Origin: Diaminobutyricimonas sp. LJ205
GTDB lineage: Bacteria > Actinomycetota > Actinomycetes > Actinomycetales > Microbacteriaceae
DNA: 64,000 nt
Assembly: GCF_009755725.1 (NCBI RefSeq)
Contig: NZ_CP046619.1
Location: 2,170,001 to 2,234,000, forward strand
Direction of reading: 5' to 3'
The notes under the pieces were generated by a model, which was not told the origin of the DNA, searched no databases, and worked only from the letters and a program-made list of their open reading frames with translations. The position numbers were made by a program, and so were the translations under genes. This document shows, one piece after another, positions 26,732 to 34,521 of this stretch. Numbering within the stretch: position 1 is the first letter of the stretch; the number at the start of each line of letters is the position of its first letter.

Positions 26732-27858
26732 TACTGGATAGCCGCTGCCCACTTCTCGGCGAGCAGAGCCGAAGCCGCCTCGGTCTGCTCGGCGGTGAAC
26801 TGCACGAGGTCCGCGGGGGCCTCACCGACCGCGTCGAGCGCATCCTGGTCGACCGTGCCGGCCTCAACCATGGCGGCCAGGCGCACGGGGTAGGCGCCAG
26901 CCTCGAGGTACAGGTTCTGCGCCTCGTCGCTGAAGATGAACTCCTGCCACAGGCGCGCCGCTGCCGGGTTCGGGGCGTCCACGTTGATGGCCTGGTTGTA
27001 GTAGCTGCCCACAGCGACGCCCGGGAGAACGGTGACCTGCCAGTTGCGCTGGCCTTCGTTCGCCTTCTTCTCGGCGAGGTTGTTGTAGCTCCAGTCGAAG
27101 ACGACGGGGGTCTCACCCGACGCGATCGTGGCCGGCGCCGGGTCGACCGGCAGGAAGTTGCCGGCGTCGTTCAGCTGCTCGAAGAAGTCGATGCCGGGCT
27201 GGATGTCGTCGGCGGAGCCGCCGTTCTGCAGCGCGACCAGGTTGACCGCGGCCGCGGCAGCACCTGCCTGGGTCGGGTCGCCGTTGATGGCAACCTTGCC
27301 CTTGTAGTCGGCGCCGAGCAGGTCCTCGAGGCTCTCCGGCGCGGGAACCGCGTCGGCGTCGTAACCGATCGACATCAGGCCGGTGTAGTCGTAGACCCAG
27401 AGGCCGGACTCTTCCTTGTAGTCGGCCGGGATGTCGTCCCAGGTCTCGACCTTGTACGGCGCGAAGTACTCGAGGGAGTCGAGGGTGACCGCGGAACCGA
27501 GGTCGAAGACATCCGGAGCGGTGTCCTGGCCCTTGAGGTTCTCAGCGGCCTGGATCTCCTCGGCGCTGGAGACGTCGGGGTTCGAGGAGTTGACGGTGAT
27601 GTCGTACTTCTCTTCGAACAGCGAGATGAGCTTGCCGTAGTTGGCCCAGTTCTCGGGCAGGGCGATGACGTTCAGTTCGCCTTCGGCCTCAGCGGCCTTG
27701 ACGAGGCCGTCGAAACCGCCGAAGTCGGCGACGCTGGTCGCGGTGGCGGCGTCGACGTCGCCGGATGCGGCGTCGCTGGAACCGGCAGAGCAGGCGGAGA
27801 GCGTGACGGCTACCGCGGTGGCGGCGGCCACGCCGAGGATGGCGCGCTTAGTGAACAA
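26731..27858 (-). CDS. ABC importer substrate-binding lipoprotein
   Basis: The 375-aa protein has a lipoprotein signal (TKRAILGVAAATAVAVTLSAC, lipidated Cys23) and a type II periplasmic-binding fold of the iron/thiamine/polyamine group (SBP_bac family): VYDYTGLMSIGYDADAVP and YKGKVAINGDPTQAG. TTG 27858 is the start, with GGAGG 7 nt upstream. It captures the solute outside the membrane for the permeases. The ligand could be a polyamine, iron or phosphonate. Confidence 0.88.
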   Translation of the reverse strand: MFTKRAILGVAAATAVAVTLSACSAGSSDAASGDVDAATATSVADFGGFDGLVKAAEAEGELNVIALPENWANYGKLISLFEEKYDITVNSSNPDVSSAEEIQAAENLKGQDTAPDVFDLGSAVTLDSLEYFAPYKVETWDDIPADYKEESGLWVYDYTGLMSIGYDADAVPAPESLEDLLGADYKGKVAINGDPTQAGAAAAAVNLVALQNGGSADDIQPGIDFFEQLNDAGNFLPVDPAPATIASGETPVVFDWSYNNLAEKKANEGQRNWQVTVLPGVAVGSYYNQAINVDAPNPAAARLWQEFIFSDEAQNLYLEAGAYPVRLAAMVEAGTVDQDALDAVGEAPADLVQFTAEQTEAASALLAEKWAAAIQ

Positions 27859-27911
27859 GGGGTACCTCCAATGGGCTGCACAGGCCGCCCGGGCTGTGAT
27901 CCGGGCAGAGG

Positions 27912-27936
27912 GTCACCGGTGACAGCCATCGGTGAC
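27912..27936. promoter_or_regulatory. Inverted repeat upstream of the ABC importer, possible operator
   Basis: GTCACCGGTGAC (27912-27923) is a palindrome, and CGGTGAC recurs at 27930-27936. It lies about 55 nt upstream of the lipoprotein start in the divergent gap. No regulator gene is next to it, so the role is open. Confidence 0.3.
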
Positions 27937-28000
27937 GGTACGCACGGGCGGTGGCCCTGCGGCGTCCCCCGGCTGAACCCGCGGTGAACAACTCGCTCGC

Positions 28001-28039
28001 GCTGATCGAGCCTGCCGAGATCTCGCTAGCACGATCAGC
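28001..28039. repeat. Degenerate copy of the TGATCGAGCTTG intergenic palindrome
   Basis: GCTGATCGAGCCTGCCGAGA at 28001-28020 is followed by a decayed reverse arm with one deletion, ending CGATCAGC. Compare with 62461-62500. Confidence 0.55.
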
Positions 28040-28054
28040 GGAGAGGGGTTGTCG

Positions 28055-29278
28055 GTGGCTCGCGATACTGTCGTGTCGATGTTGGACTCCGTCTCTGGCG
28101 CGCAGGCGCGCCGCATTGCCCTCGCCGCTCAGGGTTTCGGCGTCGCGCCGCGGGTGACCGTGGGCACCCGCCAGTTGAACCTGCTGATCGAGCGGCTCGG
28201 ACTGCTGCAGCTGGATTCGGTGAACGTCTTCGAGCGCAGCCACTACCTGCCGGTGTTCGCCCGGCTGGGTGGCTACGACAAAGCCCTGCTCGACCGGCTG
28301 ACCTTCAGCCGCAAGGGCCGCTACGTCGAGTACTGGGCGCACCAGGCGGCGCTCATTCCCGTCGCGGACTGGCCGCTGATGCGCTGGCGGATGCGGCGTT
28401 ACCTCAACGAGCGCGAACGGCACTGGTACGAGAAGCATCAGTCGCTCGTCGAGTGGCTGCGCGCAGAACTCGCCGCCAAGGGCCCGATGCGGGCCAGCGC
28501 GATCGAGCACGACGCGCACCGGCGCACCGGACCGTGGTGGGACCGCTCTCCGGTGAAGGACACCCTGGACGCGATGTTCGTCCGCGGCGAGCTTGTCACC
28601 GCGGGCCGCAAGACGTTCGAGCGCACCTATGCCCTGCCCGAGCAGGTACTGCCCGCCGAGGTGCTGGATCGCGACGTGTCCGAGCCGGACGCACAGCGTC
28701 AGCTGATCGCGAAGGCTGGTCGTGCGCTCGGGATCGCCACCGCCGCGGATCTCGCGGACTATTACCGGATGCGCCGTGACGACACCGCGGCGGCCATCCG
28801 GGACCTGCTCGATGAGGGCATACTGCGACCGGTCACGGTCGACGGGTGGAAGCATCCGGCTTACCTGCACCGCGACGCCCGCGTGCCGCGGCGGGTGGAG
28901 GCATCCGCTTTGCTGTCACCCTTCGATCCGGTGGTTTGGTACCGCGACCGGGCGCTCCGAATGTTCGACTTCCACTACCGGATCGAGATTTACACGCCCG
29001 CGCCGAAGCGGGTGTTCGGCTACTACTCGCTGCCGGTGCTGGTCGACGACAAGCTCGTCGGCCGGGTTGATCTGAAGAGTGACCGGCAGGCGTCGGTGCT
29101 GCGGGTTCAATCGGCGTGGCGAGAGGCGCACGCACCGGTGGGCATCGAAGAACGGATCGTGCCGCTACTGGAAGCAGCACGCACCTGGCAGGGACTGGAC
29201 GGGATCGAGATCGTGGATCGCGGTGATCTCGCGCCGGCGTTGGCGGGTGCCTTGGGATCCCGCTCCGCCGTTGGTTGA
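28055..29278 (+). CDS. YcaQ/AlkZ-like winged-helix protein (crosslink-repair glycosylase family)
   Basis: The 407-aa protein has QLDSVNVFERSHYLPVFARL near residue 50 and LLSPFDPVVW with FHYRIEIYTPAPKRVFGYY later, the diagnostic parts of the HTH_42 family. E. coli YcaQ and Streptomyces AlkZ are glycosylases that unhook DNA interstrand crosslinks; a repair role is therefore likely. GTG 28055 has GAGGGG upstream; ATG 28079 is an alternative with TACTGT 7 nt before it. Confidence 0.82.
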   Translation: MARDTVVSMLDSVSGAQARRIALAAQGFGVAPRVTVGTRQLNLLIERLGLLQLDSVNVFERSHYLPVFARLGGYDKALLDRLTFSRKGRYVEYWAHQAALIPVADWPLMRWRMRRYLNERERHWYEKHQSLVEWLRAELAAKGPMRASAIEHDAHRRTGPWWDRSPVKDTLDAMFVRGELVTAGRKTFERTYALPEQVLPAEVLDRDVSEPDAQRQLIAKAGRALGIATAADLADYYRMRRDDTAAAIRDLLDEGILRPVTVDGWKHPAYLHRDARVPRRVEASALLSPFDPVVWYRDRALRMFDFHYRIEIYTPAPKRVFGYYSLPVLVDDKLVGRVDLKSDRQASVLRVQSAWREAHAPVGIEERIVPLLEAARTWQGLDGIEIVDRGDLAPALAGALGSRSAVG

Positions 29279-29339
29279 AAACCAACTACTCGCCGGTCAG
29301 TGACGCGGGTAAGCAGAAAACTCCGGAAACGGTCGCACG

Positions 29340-29645
29340 TCAGGCGGGTGTCCCGGCGATCTGCTGTAGTGCACGCACGTGCGCGTCGAAGGCAGATCGT
29401 CCCGTCGGGGTGAGTGACAGCCAGGTGATTCGGCGTGCGTCGCCACGGCCAGCGGACGCGGCTTTGCTGGAGGAGACGTAGCCGGTTGCGGCGAGAGTCT
29501 TGAGATGTTTGGAGAGCGTGGCGTCCGACACATTCAGTGCGTCTCGCAGCACGGCGAAGTCAAGTTGAGCGACCGGGCGAAGGAGTCCGCAGATACGTAG
29601 CCGCACCGGTGCGTGGATGGTCTCATCGAACCGCGCATCACTCAT
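29340..29645 (-). CDS. Winged-helix transcriptional regulator
   Basis: The 101-aa protein is a single winged helix (HTH_27 type): APVRLRICGLLRPV, then LRDALNVSDATLSKHLKTLAATGYV as recognition helix and wing. No ligand domain is present. The gene overlaps its upstream membrane-protein gene by 8 bases. Two-gene pairs of this kind are usually autoregulated; an inverted repeat over the operon promoter (30098-30114) is a candidate operator. Confidence 0.85.
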   Translation of the reverse strand: MSDARFDETIHAPVRLRICGLLRPVAQLDFAVLRDALNVSDATLSKHLKTLAATGYVSSSKAASAGRGDARRITWLSLTPTGRSAFDAHVRALQQIAGTPA

Positions 29646-30105
29646 GGCGCAAGCTCTCCACTGCTGAGCGATAAGCGACGCCGGCCAGCCATGTCGTCGC
29701 CGCGAACGCGGCCAGGCTCGTTAGTGCGACGGCCCAGTGCAAGCCGAACGACACAAGACCGAGAGAGACGCTGAAGAGCAGGAGGCAGGCAGCGACAATT
29801 CCGGTCATGGCCCAGCCTGCACGAGCGCCCATCGCCCGGAAGCGAATGCCGGTCTCACGCTGGATCAGGTAGACGATCACTAGTGCGCTGACCAGGGCGA
29901 GCCAGCCCGAGGATCGTGCTTCGTAGTTCTCACCCGGGTTGGTGGCTGCCGCAGTGGATACCCACCAGGCACCCACGCCTCCCAAAGCAGCCATCAGTGC
30001 TCGCGGAACGTGGACGCTCGCGGCCAGGCGTCCTCTGTCGGTGGACAGCGTATTCAGGACATCTATGGCTTCGTCGGACGTCGGGGCTTCAGCTTGACTT
30101 TCCAT
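29638..30105 (-). CDS. Four-helix membrane protein paired with the winged-helix regulator
   Basis: The 155-aa protein has four membrane helices (about 37-57, 66-85, 98-120, 125-147) after a hydrophilic head. I do not recognise a function. ATG 30105 is preceded by TATGCT and 7 nt, so the message is probably leaderless. It is co-transcribed with the regulator downstream. Confidence 0.7.
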   Translation of the reverse strand: MESQAEAPTSDEAIDVLNTLSTDRGRLAASVHVPRALMAALGGVGAWWVSTAAATNPGENYEARSSGWLALVSALVIVYLIQRETGIRFRAMGARAGWAMTGIVAACLLLFSVSLGLVSFGLHWAVALTSLAAFAATTWLAGVAYRSAVESLRHE

Positions 30106-30114
30106 AACGGAAAG
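30098..30114. promoter_or_regulatory. Candidate operator CTTTCC-N5-GGAAAG over start codon and -10
   Basis: The perfect 6-bp arms (30098-30103, 30109-30114) span the ATG and touch the -10 element (30113-30118) of the regulator operon. A dimeric winged-helix protein bound here would block transcription. Confidence 0.5.
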
Positions 30115-30118
30115 CATA
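30113..30118 (-). promoter_or_regulatory. -10 element of a probable leaderless promoter for the membrane protein/regulator pair
   Basis: TATGCT, 7 nt, ATG 30105 on the minus strand. Confidence 0.5.
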
Positions 30119-30182
30119 ATTGATGATTTTCCGAGTCGGCAAGTGACTTCCTACACAGCGAGACCCCGTTCCACAGCTGAAG

Positions 30183-30188
30183 TAATGT
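30183..30188 (+). promoter_or_regulatory. -10 element of a probable leaderless promoter for the 71-aa protein
   Basis: TAATGT, 7 nt, ATG 30196. Confidence 0.5.
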
Positions 30189-30195
30189 TGGCCGG

Positions 30196-30411
30196 ATGCT
30201 CGTCGTCCTCGCCATTGCCCTGCTCGTGAACGCCGTCTTCAACGTGGTGGTCTGGCCGCGGTTCCTGAAACGGATCGCCGCGGACCCGCGCGCTCGCGAT
30301 GCGAACGGCAAGCGCACGGCGTTTTATCGCGTGCACGCGGTGCTGATCGGGATGGCGCTCGTGATCGCCGTCGGCTCGGCCGTGCTGGGCATCTGGGCCC
30401 TGGTCGCTTAG
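30196..30411 (+). CDS. Small two-helix membrane protein, SCO4848-like
   Basis: The 71-aa protein has two membrane helices separated by WPRFLKRIAADPRARD and FYRVHAVLIG, a layout seen in the SCO4848 family. The function is unknown. It is a single gene with its own leaderless-type promoter and converges on csrA. Confidence 0.65.
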   Translation: MLVVLAIALLVNAVFNVVVWPRFLKRIAADPRARDANGKRTAFYRVHAVLIGMALVIAVGSAVLGIWALVA

Positions 30412-30490
30412 GCCTGAGGCACCCTGAGCTCGACGGGTGGCTGAGCTTTCCGTCGATGGCCACGGTTTCAGCATGCGCCATCGGCAGAAA

Positions 30491-30510
30491 CCCCGGCCAT
30501 CAGCGCGGGG
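30491..30510 (-). terminator. Possible terminator of the flbD-motA-motB-csrA operon
   Basis: On the minus strand, CCCCG (30510-30506) pairs with CGGGG (30495-30491), followed by TTTCTG, directly after the csrA stop. Confidence 0.45.
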
Positions 30511-30511
30511 G

Positions 30512-30793
30512 CTACTCGACGGGCGCGGACTCGACTTGCGGCTCGACCGGCGGGACTGACGGGGCGGCGGTACCGAGCAGCGCCCGCAGTCGTGCCTCGG
30601 CATCCTCGTCCGTCTTGGTCGCCTCGACATTTGCCTCGCCGACGGCCTTGACGATTTCGCCGCGCTGAATCTTGATGCCGCGCGGGGCGTCGATGCCGAT
30701 GCGCACTCCGTCGCCACGGGAGTCGAGCACCGTGATCACGATGTCGTCGCCGATCAAGATCTGCTCACCGGACTTACGTGTGAGGACGAGCAT
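30512..30793 (-). CDS. csrA: Carbon storage regulator CsrA with a long C-terminal tail
   Basis: CsrA is a dimeric RNA-binding protein that blocks translation by covering GGA motifs near ribosome binding sites. The core MLVLTRKSGEQILIGDDIVI plus VRIGIDAPRGIKIQRGEI is intact, including the RNA-contact arginines. At 93 aa it is about 20-30 residues longer than usual; the tail is Pro/Glu/Val-rich. It is the last gene of the flbD-motA-motB unit, and its antagonist FliW is encoded at 49861-50241. Candidate targets lie in three flagellar leaders, including its own operon. Confidence 0.95.
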   Translation of the reverse strand: MLVLTRKSGEQILIGDDIVITVLDSRGDGVRIGIDAPRGIKIQRGEIVKAVGEANVEATKTDEDAEARLRALLGTAAPSVPPVEPQVESAPVE

Positions 30794-30797
30794 CCGC

Positions 30798-31607
30798 CTA
30801 ACCTACCGCACTGATCTCGGCCTGGACGGTCGCGAACAGCTCGCGCACCGTCTCCGGCTGGGCGGACAGGACCATGATGTCGACGCGCCGGTTGAGCGCC
30901 AGCTCTTCCGGCGAGGCACCCGCCGCTTCCGGACGCGAGTCACCGAAGCCGACTGAGGCGATCCGGTTTCCGGCGATGCCGCCGCTTTCCACCAGGTGCC
31001 GGAGCACCGAGGTGGAGCGCGCCGAAGACAGCTCCCAGTTGGTTGGGTAGGGGAATCCGGATGCCCGGTGGTCAGCGTGACCCTCAACCGAGAGCTCGTA
31101 CGTGGTGGCGGCGAGGGTCGGCGCGATCGCGTTGAGCACTTGTGGGGCGATGCCGATCAGCTCGGCACGGTTCGACTCGAAGTAGGTCTCGGAACCGACC
31201 AGACGCACGGTCAGCCCGCGGTCGGTCAGCTCGAACGCCACGGCGTGCTGCAGTCCCTGCGCGGTCAGCGCATTGGTCAGTTGCTCCTGCAGCGCGTGGA
31301 GGTTGTTCACCTCGAGGCGGGCGAGTTGCAGGTCGGTGAGCGCGCCCTCCTCTCCCACCCGTGCCGGTTCCACGATGATGCCCTCGGCGGTATCGATTGT
31401 GTCGCTCGATTCCACACCGAACCCGGTGGCGAGCGAGTCGCGCAGCTGCTCGAACTTCTTCTGGTCGACCGTGGACATCGCGAACAGCACGATGAACAGA
31501 CACATGATCACGGTGACCATGTCCATGTAGGAGGCCATCCACCGCTCGTCGGGGCCGTCGTGCCCCTCGTCCTCGTGGGCTAGCGAGCGGCGGCGCCGGG
31601 CGCTCAT
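30798..31607 (-). CDS. motB: Flagellar stator protein MotB
   Basis: MotB anchors the stator to peptidoglycan and carries the proton-binding Asp29 in its only membrane helix (RWMASYMDMVTVIMCLFIVL). The C-terminal OmpA-type domain has VEGHADHR and ELSSARSTSVLRHL. The 269-aa length is normal. ATG 31607 overlaps the motA stop by 4 bases. Confidence 0.95.
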   Translation of the reverse strand: MSARRRRSLAHEDEGHDGPDERWMASYMDMVTVIMCLFIVLFAMSTVDQKKFEQLRDSLATGFGVESSDTIDTAEGIIVEPARVGEEGALTDLQLARLEVNNLHALQEQLTNALTAQGLQHAVAFELTDRGLTVRLVGSETYFESNRAELIGIAPQVLNAIAPTLAATTYELSVEGHADHRASGFPYPTNWELSSARSTSVLRHLVESGGIAGNRIASVGFGDSRPEAAGASPEELALNRRVDIMVLSAQPETVRELFATVQAEISAVG

Positions 31608-32389
31608 GCCGCCTCGGCTTCTTCCTTGGGCGCCTTGGGCAGCGCGTGCGCCGGCACCATCGCGCGCAGGCGTTCGCCCAGCAGTCGAGGCTGGCTGCCC
31701 GCTTGCACCGCAAGCATGCCTTCCATCACGACGGTCATCCGCTCAAGTTCGAGTTCGCTGATGCGCTTCAGTCGGGTGCCGACCGGCAACCACATGAAGT
31801 TCGCCGAGATCAGGCCCCAGAGGGTGGCGACGAAGGCGGCGGCGATCATGTGCCCCAGCTCGTCGGGCTTCGACAGGTTCTCGAGCACATGAGTGAGCGA
31901 GACGACGGTTCCGATGATGCCGATCGTGGGTGCGTAACCGCCCATCGTCATGAAGAACTTCGAGGCCGTGCGATCGGCCTTGGCCTTCGTATCGATCTCG
32001 TCTTCGAGCAGGATGCGCAGCTCGTCACTGTCGGTGCCATCGGCGATGTTCTGCAGGGCGCGCTGGACGAATGGATCGTCGGCCTCGTCTGCCTTCTGCT
32101 CCAGGGCGAGCAGGCCCTCGCGGCGCGCCACCTCGGCCAGTTCCACGATTTGGTCGATGGTCTCCTGCATCGCCGGGACCTTGCCGCGGAACGCGCGCGG
32201 GATCGCCTTGACGGCCAGGACGGCGTCGCGGATGGTGCCGCTGGCGATGCCGACGGCGATGGTCGCGCCGAACACGAGGATCATCGGCGCGGGCAACAGG
32301 ATCGAGGTGATGCTCGCGCCTTCGAGCAGGATCATCGTCACCACGGCGCCGAACGCCACGACGATGCCGATTAGGGTTGCGGGATCCAT
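31604..32389 (-). CDS. motA: Flagellar stator protein MotA
   Basis: The 261-aa protein has four membrane helices, the cytoplasmic loop between helices 2 and 3 with its charged torque residues, and GGYAPTIGIIGTVVSLTHVL as helix 3 with a conserved proline. With MotB it forms the proton-driven torque unit. Overlaps flbD by one base and motB by four. Confidence 0.95.
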   Translation of the reverse strand: MDPATLIGIVVAFGAVVTMILLEGASITSILLPAPMILVFGATIAVGIASGTIRDAVLAVKAIPRAFRGKVPAMQETIDQIVELAEVARREGLLALEQKADEADDPFVQRALQNIADGTDSDELRILLEDEIDTKAKADRTASKFFMTMGGYAPTIGIIGTVVSLTHVLENLSKPDELGHMIAAAFVATLWGLISANFMWLPVGTRLKRISELELERMTVVMEGMLAVQAGSQPRLLGERLRAMVPAHALPKAPKEEAEAA

Positions 32390-32670
32390 CAGTTCTTCCT
32401 CGGGTGCGCGTGCGTGTGTTCAGGGTCGAAGGCGGACACAAGTCCGAGGTGCACTGGCTCTTCACCGACCGCGGGCAGGTCACGCGCGGTGGCGAGGACC
32501 CGGGCCCGGTAGGTGATGATCCGGTTGATGACCTCTTCGAGAGACTCGGTGACGATGTACTTCGCCCCGTCGACCATGACGAGGGTGGTGTCTGGATTCG
32601 CGTGGATGCGCTCGATCAGGTCGCAATTGACTGCGAACTGACTGTCGTTCAGTCGTGTGACAACGATCAT
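32389..32670 (-). CDS. flbD: Flagellar FlbD family protein
   Basis: The 93-aa protein opens with MIVVTRLNDSQFAVN and has DLIERIHANPDTTLVMVDGA followed by KYIVTESLEEVI, the SwrD/FlbD signature. In Bacillus, SwrD raises motor power by supporting stator function; its place before motA-motB fits this. First gene of the unit; the leader is 32671-32716. Confidence 0.92.
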   Translation of the reverse strand: MIVVTRLNDSQFAVNCDLIERIHANPDTTLVMVDGAKYIVTESLEEVINRIITYRARVLATARDLPAVGEEPVHLGLVSAFDPEHTHAHPRKN

Positions 32671-32674
32671 GGGC

Positions 32675-32712
32675 CCATCCCTGGTCTGTTAAGTCAGCCC
32701 TTCCGTGGGCTG
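32675..32712 (-). promoter_or_regulatory. Candidate CsrA sites in the flbD-motA-motB-csrA leader
   Basis: Hairpin CAGCCC-ACGGAA-GGGCTG (32712-32695) shows GGA in its loop, starting about 4 nt after the inferred transcription start. A second motif, CCAGGGATGG (32684-32675), covers the ribosome binding region before ATG 32670. This would let CsrA repress its own operon. Confidence 0.6.
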
Positions 32713-32722
32713 TCGGTAGGCA

Positions 32723-32749
32723 CTATCGGTTGCGGCGCCGATTTCGTTA
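32723..32749 (-). promoter_or_regulatory. Sigma-28 promoter of the flbD operon
   Basis: TAAC (minus strand 32749-32746), 15 nt, ACCGATAG (32730-32723). Same form as the four other flagellar promoters in the window. Confidence 0.85.
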
Positions 32750-32803
32750 GGGGCGGATGCGGCGCGGCGCAGCCGAGCGGGGGCCCGCTGCCACTAAACA
32801 GAC

Positions 32804-32836
32804 GACTCCCCGCGCCGGCTAGCGGCGCAGGGAGTC
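32804..32836 (-). terminator. flgE terminator
   Basis: GACTCCC-C-GCGCCG pairs with CGGCGC-A-GGGAGTC around a 5-nt loop; on the minus strand it is followed by GTCTGTTTAG. It ends the long flgB-flgE operon. Confidence 0.8.
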
Positions 32837-32856
32837 GGGCTCTGGTGCCGGAAGGG

Positions 32857-34050
32857 TTAGCGCTTCAGGTTGGTCAGCTCCTGCAGCACCTCGTCGGAGG
32901 TGGTGATGATGCGGGCGTTCGCCTGGAAGCCACGCTGGGCAACGATCAGGTTGGTGAACTCCTGCGACAGGTCGACGTTCGACATCTCGAGGGCGCCGGT
33001 GAGCAGCGATCCCATGCCGGCCGAACCCGGAGTACCGATCTGCGCGGCGCCCGAGTTGAAGGTCGCCCGGTAGGCCGAGGAGCCGGCCTTCTCGAGACCG
33101 ACCGGGTTGACGAAGGTCGCCAGCGCGATCCGGCCGACGGCTTCGGATGCCCCGTTGCTGAACGACCCGATGATGGTGCCGTCCTTGGAGAGCGTGAACG
33201 ACTCGAGCGAGCCCGCGGTGCGGCCGTCCTGGCTCGTGAAGGACACGGTGGTCATGCCGGCGAAGCCGGACAGCGCGGAGAGGTCGACGTTGTTGACGGT
33301 GACTCCGCCGGAGGTCAGCGTGGCGGGGACCGTATTCGTTGTGAGTACACCGTCGACGAAGGTCAGCGAACCGAAGGGTGCAGCCGGAGCCGGCACCGCC
33401 GGGTCGCGCACGTCCCACCCTGCTGCGGTTCGTTCGAACAGGAGGGTGAAGGTGCTGGAAGCGCCAGTGGCGTCGAAGACTTCGATGTCGCGGGTCAGAG
33501 AAGTACCCGGGGTGGCGTCGTCGGGCAGATTGCCGCCCACGACAGCCTGGGTCGTCGCGCTCGCCGGCGCAATCGCCTCAAGCGGCAGGGTGATGGGACC
33601 AACCGCACCGCCGGTGTTGACAACGCCACCGGTCGCATTCCAGCCCTGAACGATGGCGCCATCGGGCGAGACCAGCCGGCCCTGCGAGTCGAAGTCGAAC
33701 GACCCGGCACGCGTGTACAGCGTCTCCCCGCCGAGGCTGGTGACGAAGAATCCGTCGCCGGAGATCATCATGTCGGTCGAACGCCCGGTGGCCTGGGCGG
33801 ATCCCTGCGCGAAGTTGGTGGTGATGCCTGCGACCTGCACGCCGAGGCCGATCTGGGCGGGGTTGGTGCCACCGACCTGGGCCTGCGGGGCGCCGGCGCC
33901 CTGGGTCATCTGCGACAGGGTGTCCTGGAACTGGGTCGACGAGCCCTTGAAGCCGGTGGTGTTGACGTTGGCGATGTTGTTGCCGGTCACGTCGAGCATG
34001 GTCTGGTGGGAGCGGAGTCCGGAGATCCCGGAGTAGAGCGAACGCAGCAT
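32857..34050 (-). CDS. flgE: Flagellar hook protein FlgE
   Basis: The 397-aa protein has the rod/hook N-terminus (LRSLYSGISGLRSHQTMLDV, GNNIANVNTTGFK), the ISGDGFFVTS motif and the C-terminal LTGALEMSNVDLSQEFTNLI and QRGFQANARIITTSDEVLQE. It builds the hook. No separate flgF or flgG is found, so this protein or an unlinked gene must supply the distal rod. Last gene of the operon. Confidence 0.93.
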   Translation of the reverse strand: MLRSLYSGISGLRSHQTMLDVTGNNIANVNTTGFKGSSTQFQDTLSQMTQGAGAPQAQVGGTNPAQIGLGVQVAGITTNFAQGSAQATGRSTDMMISGDGFFVTSLGGETLYTRAGSFDFDSQGRLVSPDGAIVQGWNATGGVVNTGGAVGPITLPLEAIAPASATTQAVVGGNLPDDATPGTSLTRDIEVFDATGASSTFTLLFERTAAGWDVRDPAVPAPAAPFGSLTFVDGVLTTNTVPATLTSGGVTVNNVDLSALSGFAGMTTVSFTSQDGRTAGSLESFTLSKDGTIIGSFSNGASEAVGRIALATFVNPVGLEKAGSSAYRATFNSGAAQIGTPGSAGMGSLLTGALEMSNVDLSQEFTNLIVAQRGFQANARIITTSDEVLQELTNLKR

Positions 34051-34081
34051 GGCGAAGCCTTTCGGTTGAGGTGTCTGAAAA

Positions 34082-34507
34082 CTAGGAAGCTGTGGAGGGG
34101 GTGGTCACGCCGGAGATGGCGTCGAGTGCGACATCCGTTCCTCCGACGGTGACCTGCGGGACCGGACCAGCGAACGAGACCGCGGTGGCGATGCCGGTGA
34201 CGGTCTTGCCGTCCGCGCCGGTGTAGCTGACCTCCTGGCCGATCAGCGCGGCCGCGGCCGAGCGCATCTGCAGCGAGAAGTTCTCGTCGTTCACGGTGGA
34301 GAGCTTGGTGAGCTGCTCCATCATCGCGAGCTGGGTGGTCTGCGCGATCATCTGGTTGGTGTCCATGGGCGAGGACGGGTCCTGGTTGCGCAGCTGGGTC
34401 ACCAGCAGCGACATGAACACTTCGTTGTCCATGACCTGTTTGGGCGCGCGGGTGGGCGCGCTGGTGTGAATGCCGCCGCCGGTGGCGGTGATCGCGTCTA
34501 CTGGCAT
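34082..34507 (-). CDS. flgD: Hook assembly scaffold FlgD (short form)
   Basis: FlgD caps the growing hook. The 141-aa protein has the conserved core DNEVFMSLLVTQLRNQDPSS, then PMDTNQMIAQTTQLAMMEQL; most of the C-terminal Ig-like part of longer FlgDs is missing. A final strand region with VSYTGADGKTVTG remains. Lies between fliK and flgE, the usual place. Confidence 0.93.
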   Translation of the reverse strand: MPVDAITATGGGIHTSAPTRAPKQVMDNEVFMSLLVTQLRNQDPSSPMDTNQMIAQTTQLAMMEQLTKLSTVNDENFSLQMRSAAAALIGQEVSYTGADGKTVTGIATAVSFAGPVPQVTVGGTDVALDAISGVTTPSTAS

Positions 34508-34521
34508 CGGTTCTCCTTCTC

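Noticed and set aside
25062-27116. Very long open frame on the minus strand covering one permease and running upstream through the other importer genes
   Set aside because: Only the part from 25868 on is protein-like with permease helices. The upstream part is arginine/proline-rich in a high-GC shadow frame and overlaps well-supported genes.
27859-28000. Riboswitch upstream of the ABC importer (TPP or similar)
   Set aside because: Some pairing is present, but I could not place the conserved bases of a TPP, cobalamin or other known class.
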